Assembly: GCA_965656935.1 (NCBI GenBank)
Contig: CBFHMG010000002.1
Coordinates: 62,001-126,000, forward strand
Reading direction: 5' to 3'
Source of the DNA: M30B80 sp965656935
Lineage (GTDB): Bacteria; Pseudomonadota; Alphaproteobacteria; Rhodobacterales; Rhodobacteraceae
DNA length: 64,000 nucleotides
Under the pieces are notes generated by a model, which worked only from the letters and a program-made list of their open reading frames with translations, did not search any database and was not told the DNA's origin. Of the stretch, positions 8,747 through 18,203 are shown piece by piece. The translations under genes were made by a program, and so were the position numbers. Every line of letters begins with the position of its first letter. Positions within the stretch are counted from its first letter, which is position 1.

Positions 8747-10399
8747 TCACATATTCGGATAATTCGGCCCGTCACCGCCCTGTGGCACACACCAGTTGAT
8801 GTTTTGCGAGGGGTCTTTGATGTCACAGGTTTTGCAATGCACGCAGTTCTGGAAATTGATCACAAAGCGCGGATCCTTGCCATCTTCTGTCACCACCTCA
8901 TAGACGCCTGCAGGGCAATAGCGCTGCGCGGGTTCTGCATATTCGGGCAAATTCACCGAAATCGGCACGGCCGTATCTTTCAGTTTCAGATGCGCAGGCT
9001 GGCTTTCCTCGTGGTTGGTCATTGAAAAGCTGACATTGGTCAGACGATCGAATGACAAAACACCATCGGGTTTCGGGTAATCAATCGGCTTGAATTTGCT
9101 GGCTTTGCCCGTTGCCGCCGCGTCGGTTTTCCCGTGACGCATCGTGCCGAAAGGATTGAACTTGAGTAGGGTCGCCGCCCACATATCAAGGCCCCCGAAG
9201 CTCAAACCGCCAAGCAGCCCGTATTTCGACCAGAGCGGTTTAACATTGCGCACCGCTTTCAAATCCTTTCCAATCGGCCCGTCTTGCAGCTCGGCGTCAT
9301 AGATCGCCAGCTCATCCCCCGAACGGCCCGCTTTGATCGCGTCAAACGCCGCTTCCGCCGCCGCCTTGCCCGAAAGCATCGCGTTATGGTTGCCCTTGAT
9401 GCGCGGCACGTTGACCAGCCCGACGCTACAGCCCAAAAGCGCCACACCCGGTGCGACCGCCTTGGGCATGGATTGGAACCCACCCTCCGAGATCGCGCGC
9501 GCGCCATAAGCCACGCGTTTGCCGCCTTTGAGCAGCTCGGCCACCATCGGATGATGCTTGAAGCGCTGGAATTCCATATAGGGGTAGAGATGCGGGTTCT
9601 CATAGTTCAGGTGAACCACGAAACCGACATAGACCTGATTGTTATCAAGGTGGTAAATGAAGCTGCCGCCACCCGCATTGGAATTCAGCGGCCAACCCAT
9701 CGTATGCATCACAAGACCTTCGCGATGCTTTTCGGGGTCGATCTCCCAAATCTCTTTCATGCCAAGGCCGAATTTCTGCGGCTCCTTGCCCTCGGAAAGG
9801 TCGAATTTCGCCATCACTTCCTTGCTGAGCGAGCCACGCACGCCTTCACCAAGGAAGACGTATTTACCATGCAACTCCATCCCAGGTTCATAGGCGTCAG
9901 ACGGGGTGCCATCGGGGTTGAGGCCAAACTCACCCGCAACAACGCCTTTGACCGAGCCGTCTTCGCCATAGACCAGTTCGGAACAGGCCATGCCTGGGAA
10001 AATTTCGACCCCAAGATCCTCGGCCTGTTCGGCCATCCAGCGGCAGACATTGCCCATTGAGACGATGTAATTTCCGTGATTGCTCATCAAAGGGGGCATC
10101 GCGGCATTGGGGATGCGGATGCCACCGCCCTCACCCAGCATATAGAAGCGGTCATCGCGGACAGGCACATTGATCGGTGCGCCTTTTTCCTTCCAGTCAG
10201 GCATCAGCGCATCCAGCCCCGATGGGTCCAGCACCGCGCCTGAAAGGATATGCGCGCCCACTTCCGAACCCTTTTCCAGAACAACGACATTCAGCTCGGC
10301 ATCTAGCTGCTTGAGACGGATCGCCGCTGACAGGCCAGCAGGGCCCGCTCCAACGATAACAACGTCATATTCCATGGATTCGCGTTCAATCTCGGCCAT
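8747..10399 (-). CDS. Electron-transfer flavoprotein:ubiquinone oxidoreductase
   Basis: Membrane-associated FAD and 4Fe-4S enzyme that passes electrons from ETF, reduced by acyl-CoA dehydrogenases, to ubiquinone. The 550-residue length matches the family. The N-terminal dinucleotide fold reads V-V-I-V-G-A-G-P-A-G-L-S-A, a G-E-G-V-R-G-S-L segment is near the middle, and the C-terminal domain holds the iron-sulfur cysteines in C-P-A-G-V-Y, N-C-V-H-C-K-T-C and N-W-C-V-P-Q-G-G-D-G-P-N-Y. In this genome it is a plausible electron sink for the methylsuccinyl-CoA dehydrogenase at 41.5 kb. ETF subunits are not in the window. Confidence 0.96.
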   Translation of the reverse strand: MAEIERESMEYDVVIVGAGPAGLSAAIRLKQLDAELNVVVLEKGSEVGAHILSGAVLDPSGLDALMPDWKEKGAPINVPVRDDRFYMLGEGGGIRIPNAAMPPLMSNHGNYIVSMGNVCRWMAEQAEDLGVEIFPGMACSELVYGEDGSVKGVVAGEFGLNPDGTPSDAYEPGMELHGKYVFLGEGVRGSLSKEVMAKFDLSEGKEPQKFGLGMKEIWEIDPEKHREGLVMHTMGWPLNSNAGGGSFIYHLDNNQVYVGFVVHLNYENPHLYPYMEFQRFKHHPMVAELLKGGKRVAYGARAISEGGFQSMPKAVAPGVALLGCSVGLVNVPRIKGNHNAMLSGKAAAEAAFDAIKAGRSGDELAIYDAELQDGPIGKDLKAVRNVKPLWSKYGLLGGLSFGGLDMWAATLLKFNPFGTMRHGKTDAAATGKASKFKPIDYPKPDGVLSFDRLTNVSFSMTNHEESQPAHLKLKDTAVPISVNLPEYAEPAQRYCPAGVYEVVTEDGKDPRFVINFQNCVHCKTCDIKDPSQNINWCVPQGGDGPNYPNM

Positions 10400-10495
10400 T
10401 CGGCATGTCCTCTTCGGCAGGTATTTAGCATTCTCCGCTGAACAGCAGAGAACCGTTACGAGAGGGGTAGCGCGGCGAGCCGTGGTGGGTCAATT

Positions 10496-10523
10496 GTTAC
10501 GCGAACATATCTTGTCGCATAAC
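10496..10523. promoter_or_regulatory. Possible operator: interrupted palindrome upstream of DUF2834 and etfQO
   Basis: Half-sites GTTAcGCGA (10496-10504) and TCGCaTAAC (10515-10523) are reverse complements except for the central mismatch, separated by ten bases, about one helical turn. The site lies between divergent genes. A regulator binding here is only a suggestion. Confidence 0.3.
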
Positions 10524-10608
10524 GTTGCGGCGCTTTACAGATATTGCGCGATCTGGCCTTGGCTTCGGGCCGCGCTACGTGGGCTATCAACAGACTCTGG
10601 AGGTTTTT

Positions 10609-10926
10609 ATGACACCCATTCGCATGCTCTATCTGGCACTTGCCATCGCAGGCTCGATCTGGCCGATGTATTATTTCGTCAGCTGGTTCAACGAAAACAG
10701 CTGGTCGATCATGGCGATGGTTGATGCTTGGCATGCCAATGACGCAACATCGGGTCTTGTCTGGGATTTGACGATTGCCGCTGTCACCCTGACCATCTGG
10801 GTGATTGTCGAGGCGATCTCGCGGCGCGATTGGCTCTCTCTTTTGGCGATTCCCGCAACCTATTGCATCGGTGTCAGCTGCGGCTTGCCGCTCTATCTCT
10901 TCTTGCGGAGCCGCAAAGCCGCCTAA
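10609..10926 (+). CDS. DUF2834 small integral membrane protein
   Basis: A 105-residue protein with three hydrophobic segments: residues about 5-25 (M-L-Y-L-A-L-A-I-A-G), about 48-68 (L-V-W-D-L-T-I-A-A-V-T-L) and about 77-98 (L-S-L-L-A-I-P-A-T-Y). The pattern Y-x-x-x-x-W near residue 22, the internal A-N-D-A-T-S and the C-terminal G-L-P-L-Y-L-F-L-R match DUF2834, a family of unknown function. The start has a good ribosome binding site, TGGAGG. It lies ahead of lysA on the same strand; the 93-bp gap leaves open whether they are co-transcribed. Confidence 0.8.
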   Translation: MTPIRMLYLALAIAGSIWPMYYFVSWFNENSWSIMAMVDAWHANDATSGLVWDLTIAAVTLTIWVIVEAISRRDWLSLLAIPATYCIGVSCGLPLYLFLRSRKAA

Positions 10927-11019
10927 GGCATCATAGGTACGCGCGACTTCGCCGAGCGCCCTTTGAAAAGCCCGCGAAGGGTGCTACCTGCCCCTTGCGC
11001 AATTTTCAGGACGGTCGAT

Positions 11020-12285
11020 ATGGATCATTTCCTTTACAAAAACGGTATCCTCCATGCCGAGGACGTGGCTTTGCCCGATATCGCGGCTGAGGTTGGTACG
11101 CCGTTCTATGTCTATTCCACCGCCACCCTGACGCGGCATTACACCTTGTTCAAAGACGCCCTTGACGGGATCGAGAACCTTGTATGCTTCGCGATGAAAT
11201 CCAATTCCAACCAAGCGGTTATTGCGCATCTGGCCAAGCTTGGCGCTGGAATGGATGTGGTATCGGGCGGCGAATATGCGCGCGCCCGCGCCGCTGGCGT
11301 TCCGGGTGAGAGAATCGTTTTCTCGGGCGTTGGCAAAACCCGCGAGGAAATGCGCATGGCGCTTGAGGGGGGTATTCGCCAGTTCAATGTCGAATCCGAG
11401 CCCGAGATGGTGGTGCTTTCCGAGGTTGCGGCCTCCATGGGGATGCGCGCGCCGATCACAGTGCGGGTCAATCCTGATGTCGATGCCAAAACCCATGAGA
11501 AAATCTCGACCGGGAAATACGACGATAAATTCGGCATCCCAATTTCGCGTGCCCGCGATGTCTATGCCTTTGCCGCCAGCCTGCCCGGTCTCGAGGTGAT
11601 CGGGATTGATGTGCATATCGGCAGCCAGTTGACCGAGCTGGAGCCCTTTGAGCTGGCCTATAACAAGGTCGCTGACCTAACCCGCCAATTGCGCGCGGAT
11701 GGCCATACAATTCGCCGCCTTGATCTGGGTGGCGGGCTTGGCATTCCTTATGAGCGCTCCAATTCGGCCCCGCCCCTACCCACGGAATACGGCGCGCTGA
11801 TCAAGCGCTGTGTGGGGGATCTGGATGTCGAGGTGGAGATCGAGCCGGGGCGTTTGATCTCGGGGAATGCGGGGCTTCTTGTCTCGGGTGTGATCTATGT
11901 GAAAAACGGCGAGAACCGCGATTTTCTGATCCTTGATGCCGCAATGAATGATCTGATCCGCCCTGCAATGTACAATGCATGGCATGATATCGTTCCGGTG
12001 GTTGAGGCGGCTGCGGGCAGCGAACAACTGCCCTATGATATCGTCGGCCCCGTCTGTGAAAGCGGCGATACCTTTGCCAAGCAACGCAATATGGCGCCGC
12101 TTGCTTCGGGTGATCTCGTGGCCTTCCGCTCGGCGGGCGCTTATGGCGCAGTGATGTCGAGCGAGTATAACACGCGCCCCCTCATTCCCGAGGTTCTGGT
12201 GCAGGGCGATCAATTTGCGGTCATCCGCTCAAGACCGACCTTTGACGAAATCATCAATCGAGATATCATTCCCGAGTGGCTATGA
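11020..12285 (+). CDS. lysA: Diaminopimelate decarboxylase
   Basis: PLP enzyme that makes L-lysine from meso-diaminopimelate. The 421-residue protein has the PLP lysine Lys60 in C-F-A-M-K-S-N, the segment H-I-G-S-Q near residue 205, G-G-G-L-G-I-P-Y near 243 and the C-terminal C-E-S-G-D-T-F motif, whose Cys acts from the partner subunit. A longer in-frame ATG at 10963 exists, but M-D-H-F at 11020 is preceded by AGGACGG and fits the family. dapA, an earlier gene of the same pathway, lies at the right edge of the window. Confidence 0.96.
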   Translation: MDHFLYKNGILHAEDVALPDIAAEVGTPFYVYSTATLTRHYTLFKDALDGIENLVCFAMKSNSNQAVIAHLAKLGAGMDVVSGGEYARARAAGVPGERIVFSGVGKTREEMRMALEGGIRQFNVESEPEMVVLSEVAASMGMRAPITVRVNPDVDAKTHEKISTGKYDDKFGIPISRARDVYAFAASLPGLEVIGIDVHIGSQLTELEPFELAYNKVADLTRQLRADGHTIRRLDLGGGLGIPYERSNSAPPLPTEYGALIKRCVGDLDVEVEIEPGRLISGNAGLLVSGVIYVKNGENRDFLILDAAMNDLIRPAMYNAWHDIVPVVEAAAGSEQLPYDIVGPVCESGDTFAKQRNMAPLASGDLVAFRSAGAYGAVMSSEYNTRPLIPEVLVQGDQFAVIRSRPTFDEIINRDIIPEWL

Positions 12286-12325
12286 TGCCCTTGGACCGCG
12301 CTTAGCGCATTGACCGAAAGGCTCG

Positions 12326-14959
12326 ATGATCGATCGAGACCCCACCCATAGCGCGCTTTCGCGTCTGATCTGGCCTCTCCGCCTGACCCGTTTCGGCCTT
12401 TTTGCCGAACGCGTGACGCGGAGCTTTTGGCCTGTCTGGTCGATTCTTTTTCTGGCCTTCGCCGCTTTTGCCTTTGGCGCGCCCGAGGCTTTGCCGCTTG
12501 AACTGCTATGGGCAGGTTTGGCGCTTTTGGCAGGCGGGTTGATCTGGTCAATCTGGCGGGGCCTCTCCCAATTCCAAATGCCAACCCATGCCGAGGCACT
12601 GGACAGGCTTGATCGTACAATGGCGGGGCGGCCCATTACGGCCCTGATCGATGCGCCCGCAATCGGCGGCGACGATCCTGCCACGCGCTCGGTCTGGGAG
12701 GCGCATCTGGCGCGCATGGCCGAAAAGGTCCGCGAGGCACGTGCGCCTGCGCCCGATATGAAAATTTCGGATCGTGACCCTTATGGGTTGCGCTTTGTGG
12801 CGGCCACAGCCTTTGCCATGGCCCTTTTATTTGGTGTGGCAGGTCGCGTGCAGGATATGGATGATCTGCTCGTCACCCCCGGCCAAGCGGTGGCAAGCGG
12901 GCCGTCTTGGGAGGGTTGGATCGAGCCGCCGCTCTATACGGGCCTGCCCTCCCTCTATCTCAATGACATCACCCGCGAAAGTTTCGACGCGCCCTTGGGC
13001 TCGCGCGTATCGATCAGGCTTTATGGCGAAGTCGGCAGCCTGAGCCTGCGCCAAAGCGTGTCAGACGCCACAAGCGATGCCGCGCCCGATGCGCCATCGC
13101 AAGACTTCACCCTTGATCAATCAGGCGAGATCGCCATCGACGGGCCGAATGGGCGCGCGTGGCAAATCTCCATCCTCGCGGATCAACCGCCCGCGATTGT
13201 TATGGTGGGTGAGTTGGAAGGCATCCCGCCGGGGCAAATGGGGCTGACCTTTACCGCCACGGATGATTTCGGCATCGCAACCGCCCGCGTCGAGATCGCG
13301 CTGGACCCTGCGAACGCCGATCGTCGTCATGGTCTGGCGATTGATCCCGAACCGCGCGAGGCACTGGTTCTTGATCTGCCTCTGCCTTTCAACGGATCAC
13401 GTGCCGACTTCACCGAAATCCTTGTTGAAGACCTGTCCGAGCATCCTTTTGCCAATCTGCCCGTGACCATCACGCTCAGCGCAACCGATGATGCGGGCCA
13501 AGTCGGGCAAAGCAGCGAAGCAATCGCCCGCCTGCCGGGGCGGCGCTTTTTTGACCCTGTTGCCAATGCCCTGATCGAACAACGCCGTGACCTGCTTTGG
13601 TCGCGTGCAAATGCAGGGCGGACAGCGCAAATTCTGCGTGCAGTCACGCATCGGCCCGAGGGTGCTTTTGATGATGAAGGGGCCTATTTGATGGTCCGCT
13701 CCGCGATCAGACGCCTTGAAAGCGGGGTCGATAGCATTTCGGGAACGCTGCGCGATGAAGTGGCTGAACTGCTGTGGAATGCGGCGATCGAGCTGGAGGA
13801 AGGCGACCTTTCCGATGCTCTGGAGCGTTTGCGCCGCGCCCAAGACCGCCTGTCAGAGGCCATGCGCCAAGGGGCCAGCGACGAAGAAATCGCTCAATTG
13901 ATGGATGAGCTGCGCGAGGCGATGGATGATTACATGCGCCAATTGGCGCAGAATGCCGAGCCCCAAGACACCGATGAGCGCGACCAGAGCGGCGAAACCA
14001 TGGAGATGTCGATGAATGACATCGACGAAATGCTCCGCCGGATTGAGGAATTGATGCAGCAGGGCCGTATGGCCGAGGCGCAGGAAATGCTCGATGCCCT
14101 GCGCCAGATGATGGAGAATATGCAGATCACCCAAGGCGAAGGCGGCGATGGCCCGCAATCTCCGGGGCAAGAGGCGATGGAAGGCTTGCAAGACACCCTG
14201 CGCGGACAGCAGGGCCTGTCGGATGAAAGCTTTCAGGACCTACAGGACCAATTCAATCCGGGCCGCCCCGGACAGCAGGGCCAGCAAAGCCAACAGGGCC
14301 AACAGCAAGGCCAACAACCCGGTCAGCAAGGGGGCCAACCACAGGGCCAAGGCCAACAGGGCGAGCCGCAGCAAGGCCAAAACGGGCAGGGCCAAGGCAG
14401 CCAGCCAAGCCCGCTGGATGGTGACAATCAGGGCGAGGGTGCAGGCGGCGAGAATGATGGCCGCAGCCTTGCCGAGCGTCAGCGCGATCTTCGGCGTCAA
14501 TTGCAAGAACAGGCCCAAAACCTTCCCGGCACCAACAGCGAGGAAGGTCGCGAGGCGCAAGACATGCTGGACCAAGCAGGCCGCGCCATGGATGAGGCAG
14601 CCGAGGCCCTTGAGCGCGGCGATCTGGCCGATGCGCTCGACAGTCAATCCGAGGCGATGGAAGCGCTTCGCGAAGGGATGGGGCAATTAGGCGAGGCCTT
14701 GGCGCAGGATCAATCAGGCGAAGAGCCCGGCCAAGGTCAGGCCCAAGGCGATATGGCCCCCAGCCAGCCGATGCAGGACCCGCTCGGGCGCGCGGCAGGC
14801 AATGCAGGCTCACTCGGGACCGAGGAAGATTTCGAGCGCCGCGAAGAAGCCTTCCGCCGTGCACGCGACTTGATGGATGAATTGCGGCGGAGATCTGCCG
14901 AACAAGAGCGGCCAGATGTCGAACTTGAATATCTCAGACGCCTGCTGGACCGCTTCTAG
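12326..14959 (+). CDS. DUF4175 (TIGR02302-type) membrane protein with Q/G-rich region
   Basis: An 877-residue protein with two N-terminal membrane helices (residues about 35-55 and 60-80), a third near 150-165, a large soluble domain, then acidic, coiled-coil-like helices and a Gln/Gly-rich low-complexity stretch at about residues 645-700 (14258-14430). It ends in the charged segment L-E-Y-L-R-R-L-L-D-R-F. This architecture, directly downstream of lysA, is that of the conserved alphaproteobacterial TIGR02302/DUF4175 family, for which I know no established function. The start codon ATG 12326 is 40 bp after lysA, so co-transcription is likely. Confidence 0.85.
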   Translation: MIDRDPTHSALSRLIWPLRLTRFGLFAERVTRSFWPVWSILFLAFAAFAFGAPEALPLELLWAGLALLAGGLIWSIWRGLSQFQMPTHAEALDRLDRTMAGRPITALIDAPAIGGDDPATRSVWEAHLARMAEKVREARAPAPDMKISDRDPYGLRFVAATAFAMALLFGVAGRVQDMDDLLVTPGQAVASGPSWEGWIEPPLYTGLPSLYLNDITRESFDAPLGSRVSIRLYGEVGSLSLRQSVSDATSDAAPDAPSQDFTLDQSGEIAIDGPNGRAWQISILADQPPAIVMVGELEGIPPGQMGLTFTATDDFGIATARVEIALDPANADRRHGLAIDPEPREALVLDLPLPFNGSRADFTEILVEDLSEHPFANLPVTITLSATDDAGQVGQSSEAIARLPGRRFFDPVANALIEQRRDLLWSRANAGRTAQILRAVTHRPEGAFDDEGAYLMVRSAIRRLESGVDSISGTLRDEVAELLWNAAIELEEGDLSDALERLRRAQDRLSEAMRQGASDEEIAQLMDELREAMDDYMRQLAQNAEPQDTDERDQSGETMEMSMNDIDEMLRRIEELMQQGRMAEAQEMLDALRQMMENMQITQGEGGDGPQSPGQEAMEGLQDTLRGQQGLSDESFQDLQDQFNPGRPGQQGQQSQQGQQQGQQPGQQGGQPQGQGQQGEPQQGQNGQGQGSQPSPLDGDNQGEGAGGENDGRSLAERQRDLRRQLQEQAQNLPGTNSEEGREAQDMLDQAGRAMDEAAEALERGDLADALDSQSEAMEALREGMGQLGEALAQDQSGEEPGQGQAQGDMAPSQPMQDPLGRAAGNAGSLGTEEDFERREEAFRRARDLMDELRRRSAEQERPDVELEYLRRLLDRF

Positions 14960-14971
14960 AGGCAACGCCCC

Positions 14972-15733
14972 TTAGGATGTGGCGGATGCAACCAATGTCT
15001 GCACGGTGTCATCCAGCCAAATGCGCAAATTATCCACCTGCTCGACAAAAGCGCTCAGGCTTGGGGCAAGGGCAGGCACCAACTCGGACAGATCAGCTGC
15101 AAAGATATAGGTCAGCACCGCAGCGGCTGCGATCAGAACCACAAGACCGAAGCCAAGCCGCCCCCCGCGCCTGCGCGATGGGAACATCTCTTCTGCCTGA
15201 AAATCAGCGGCCGAGATATCCTCGCCTGCTCGCGCATTGGTCGAGCTTAGGGTCGAGTTAATTTCTTCGATATCTGGGAACAGCTCACGTCGGGGGCGCG
15301 CACTTCCCTCAAAGCCTGCATTGGCCAAGCCGTCATTATCCTCTTCGCCATAGATATCCTCGGCGTTTTCAGCCAATTCGCGGCGAAGGCTCTGGGTTGT
15401 GCTTTGCACAGGATCGAGAGGCATTTCTTCTTGTGTTTCCACAACCGCGGCAGCTTCCTCGCGGCGCAGACGTTCCTCACGATCAGCTTCTTGGCGCAGG
15501 AGATCGCGCACGGCGGGGTCAACTTCGCGGCGCGGAACGCGTTGTGGGACAACCTCTTCAGCGGCCTCGGCTTCCTGAGGCGCGTCGGAAGTTTCAGGCG
15601 CAGCTGCGACAACCCGCGCGGGTTGAAACCACGTGGTTGAGCATGTCGAGCACTGAACATCCCGTCCTTCAGACGGGATCAACGCGTCATCGACTTCGTA
15701 TCTTGCTCCGCAATTGGGACAAGTAAGCCGCAT
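14972..15733 (-). CDS. MJ0042-type zinc-ribbon membrane protein
   Basis: A 253-residue protein. Residues 1-37 form an MJ0042-type zinc ribbon: C-P-N-C-G-A-R-Y near residue 4 and C-S-T-C-x-x-x-W near residue 28. The middle is acidic, rich in Glu and Arg and probably disordered, and a single membrane helix at about 200-220 (L-G-F-G-L-V-V-L-I-A-A-A-A-V-L) is followed by a short C-terminal domain. The family start is M-R-L-T-C-P (15733) and not the upstream ATG at 15751. It is divergent from ftsE with about 155 bp between starts. Function is unknown. Confidence 0.82.
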   Translation of the reverse strand: MRLTCPNCGARYEVDDALIPSEGRDVQCSTCSTTWFQPARVVAAAPETSDAPQEAEAAEEVVPQRVPRREVDPAVRDLLRQEADREERLRREEAAAVVETQEEMPLDPVQSTTQSLRRELAENAEDIYGEEDNDGLANAGFEGSARPRRELFPDIEEINSTLSSTNARAGEDISAADFQAEEMFPSRRRGGRLGFGLVVLIAAAAVLTYIFAADLSELVPALAPSLSAFVEQVDNLRIWLDDTVQTLVASATS

Positions 15734-15889
15734 AGGCCCCCGTTTCTGCAACCCGCCACCTGACGTGACAGCACTGCCTCTAAACCTCTAGTCGCGTAAT
15801 TCTTAACAACCCGCGCTAATGTTTCCAAGCATTTGCGTAGCGCGATTGCAACCCGAGCGCGCCTGTTGCATCACTGACGCCAAATTGAC

Positions 15890-16582
15890 ATGCGAGGCCA
15901 CAAGTTGATCGAGCTGGAAGAAGCAGCCTACGGATATGGTGCCGACCCCCTTTTATCAGGGCTTAGTCTGCGCCTTGCGAAAGGGTCTTTTCATTTTCTG
16001 ACTGGACCATCGGGCGCGGGCAAAACCACCTTGCTGAAGCTCTGCTATGCGGAATTATTGCCGATCGCAGGCTCTGTCACCTTATTTGACCAAGATGCAA
16101 AACAGATGAGCCGCGATGATATCGCGGGTGCACGTCAACGCATTGGGGTTGTGCATCAGGATTGCAAATTTCTGGATCATTTACCCCTGTCCGAGAACAT
16201 CTTGCTGCCCCTTGCCGTATCAGGCCGTGGTCAATTACAGGATGAAAACAGCCTGAATGAGCTTATCAATTGGGTTGGTTTGGGCAGCCGCGCGCATGCC
16301 TTGCCGCCCGAATTATCGGGTGGTGAGCGCCAACGCGCCGCCTTAGCCCGCGCCGTCATCACCGACCCCGACTTCATCATCGCGGATGAACCGACAGGCA
16401 ATGTGGATTGGGAAATGTCGATGCGGCTTTTGCATCTGCTGGTCGAGTTGAACAAGCTTGGCAAAACCATTCTTGTGGCCACCCATGATCTGCAATTGAT
16501 CAGGGCGGCTAAGAAACAGGTCGGTGCAAGGGTTCTGCGCATTTCCAATGGGCGGCTGCAATTGGCGGGGGCGGATTTATGA
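15890..16582 (+). CDS. ftsE: Cell division ABC transporter ATP-binding protein FtsE
   Basis: ATPase that works with FtsX at the division site to control peptidoglycan hydrolysis. The 230-residue protein has Walker A G-P-S-G-A-G-K-T-T at residues 39-47, the Q-loop V-V-H-Q-D, the ABC signature L-S-G-G-E-R-Q-R, Walker B F-I-I-A-D-E-P-T-G and the switch His in A-T-H-D. The ATG at 15890 has no clear ribosome binding site; a TTG at 15905, which would give M-I-E-L-E, has GAGG at a good distance and may be the true start. ftsX follows with a four-base overlap. Confidence 0.94.
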   Translation: MRGHKLIELEEAAYGYGADPLLSGLSLRLAKGSFHFLTGPSGAGKTTLLKLCYAELLPIAGSVTLFDQDAKQMSRDDIAGARQRIGVVHQDCKFLDHLPLSENILLPLAVSGRGQLQDENSLNELINWVGLGSRAHALPPELSGGERQRAALARAVITDPDFIIADEPTGNVDWEMSMRLLHLLVELNKLGKTILVATHDLQLIRAAKKQVGARVLRISNGRLQLAGADL

Positions 16583-17481
16583 GCATCCTGTCCCAAGCAA
16601 CTGGCCTGCTCAGCAGCGATAAAAGCTCGGACCGTGTCGTGCCGCCCACTGGCTATTCCGCGCGGCTGACCATTTTCACAGCCGCCGCAATGGCTTTTCT
16701 CGCGGTGTTTGCACTGGCGATGTCTTTGGCCGCAGGTCGCTTGGCCGATCGCTGGTCGGATGCTTTGGCGCGTGCCTCGACCATTCGTATCTCGGCCCCA
16801 GCGGCTGAAATTGATGCGCAAACATGGGCCGTGCTGACCGTTTTGGAACAAACTCCTGGTGTGGATTCGGCCCGCGCGCTCACCGATGAGGAACAACGCG
16901 ATCTATTGGAGCCTTGGTTCGGCCCTGACCTGCCTGTTGAAAGCCTGCCCATCCCGCGCTTGGTCGAGGTGATCGAGACGGCTGCGGGCTATGACGGCGA
17001 AGGCCTGCGCCAAAGGCTGGCCGCCGAAGCGCCAGGCGCGGTGCTGGATGATCACACGCGATGGCGCCGTCCCTTGGTTGAGGCCGCCGCACGGCTTCGC
17101 CTGCTTGGATGGGTCTCGCTAGCACTGATCACGGCATCAACAGCGGCCATGATCACCTTGGCCGCGGGCTCAAGTCTGGCCGCCAATGAACAAGTGATCC
17201 GCGTTCTGCGCCTTGTCGGCGCACGGGATCGCTATATTGCAGGCGCTTTTGTGCGCCGCTTCACCTTGCGCGCTTTGATTGGTGCGGCCGTCGGCACTGT
17301 TTTTGGCATGCTTGCCGTGGCGCTGATGCCTAGTGCTGCCGAAGAAGGGGCCTTTCTAACGGGGCTCGGGTTTGCGGGCGGGCAATGGCTGCTGCCGCTA
17401 ACCGTTCCCGTTCTCGCGGCCATCGTCGCCTTTTTCGCCACCCGTGCCGCGGCGGATAGAACCTTGCGAGGGATGCAATGA
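16579..17481 (+). CDS. ftsX: Cell division protein FtsX
   Basis: Permease-like partner of FtsE. The 300-residue protein has the FtsX plan: a cytoplasmic N-terminus, a membrane helix at about 30-55, a periplasmic domain of roughly 120 residues, then three membrane helices (about 175-200, 225-250 and 270-290) with the segment V-I-R-V-L-R-L-V-G-A-R-D-R-Y-I typical of FtsX between them. Start and stop overlap the neighbouring ftsE and plsC genes by four bases each, so the three are translated as a coupled unit. Confidence 0.92.
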   Translation: MSILSQATGLLSSDKSSDRVVPPTGYSARLTIFTAAAMAFLAVFALAMSLAAGRLADRWSDALARASTIRISAPAAEIDAQTWAVLTVLEQTPGVDSARALTDEEQRDLLEPWFGPDLPVESLPIPRLVEVIETAAGYDGEGLRQRLAAEAPGAVLDDHTRWRRPLVEAAARLRLLGWVSLALITASTAAMITLAAGSSLAANEQVIRVLRLVGARDRYIAGAFVRRFTLRALIGAAVGTVFGMLAVALMPSAAEEGAFLTGLGFAGGQWLLPLTVPVLAAIVAFFATRAAADRTLRGMQ

Positions 17482-18203
17482 TCCAGCTACTCCGTTCTCT
17501 GGCCTTTATCGCCGTGATGTATGTCACGATGCTGATTTTCGCGATTGCCTATGCGCCTTGGGCGATCCTCAATGCCAATGGGGCCTTTGCCGCCTGTATC
17601 TCCTATTCCAAATGGGTGCGCTGGCTGGCGTCATGGATGGTTGGCCTCAAATCCGAGATCCGCGGCACCATCCCCGAAGGCGAGGTGCTGATCGCCTCCA
17701 AACATCAGAGCTTTTTCGATATCATCATGATCGTCTCGGTCGTGAAACGCCCGCGCTTCATCATGAAAGCCTCGTTGCGATTTGCACCCCTGCTTGGGTG
17801 GTATTCCAGCCGCATGCGATGTGTGCGGGTTGATCGCGGCAAGCGAGCCAAGGCTGTTGTCCAGATGGTGGAAGGGGTGAACCGCGTGGCCGATGATCCG
17901 GGTCAATTGATCATCTACCCGCAAGGCACACGCGTGGCCCCCGGCGCTGACAAACCCTATAAAATCGGCACGGCGATCCTGTATTCGAAAACCGGCCAAA
18001 GCTGCGTGCCCGCCGCCACCAATGTGGGTGTTTTCTGGCCGCGCCACGGGTTGTTGCGCAAACCGGGTCTGGCCGTGGTCGAGTTTCTTGATCCGATTGA
18101 ACCGGGCTTGGAGACTGGCGCCTTCATGGCAAAACTTGAAGAAACGGTAGAAACAGCATCGGATGCCTTGATGGCAGAGGCCGGATTCAAAAAGGACGCG
18201 TGA
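17478..18203 (+). CDS. plsC: 1-acyl-sn-glycerol-3-phosphate acyltransferase
   Basis: Membrane-bound acyltransferase that makes phosphatidic acid. The 241-residue protein has an N-terminal membrane helix, the catalytic H-x4-D motif as K-H-Q-S-F-F-D (His76, Asp81), and the second motif Y-P-Q-G-T-R near residue 154, where most family members have F/Y-P-E-G-T-R. The Gln for Glu replacement in this substrate-binding motif is also found in some relatives. It is the third gene of the ftsE-ftsX-plsC unit (four-base overlap with ftsX) and shares a one-base stop/start overlap with the next gene. Confidence 0.92.
   Translation: MIQLLRSLAFIAVMYVTMLIFAIAYAPWAILNANGAFAACISYSKWVRWLASWMVGLKSEIRGTIPEGEVLIASKHQSFFDIIMIVSVVKRPRFIMKASLRFAPLLGWYSSRMRCVRVDRGKRAKAVVQMVEGVNRVADDPGQLIIYPQGTRVAPGADKPYKIGTAILYSKTGQSCVPAATNVGVFWPRHGLLRKPGLAVVEFLDPIEPGLETGAFMAKLEETVETASDALMAEAGFKKDA

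Noticed and set aside
14240..14864. Minus-strand frames with Leu/Ala-rich hydrophobic runs
   Set aside because: They are antisense readings of the Q/G-rich part of the DUF4175 gene, which gives artificial Leu/Ala-rich helices.
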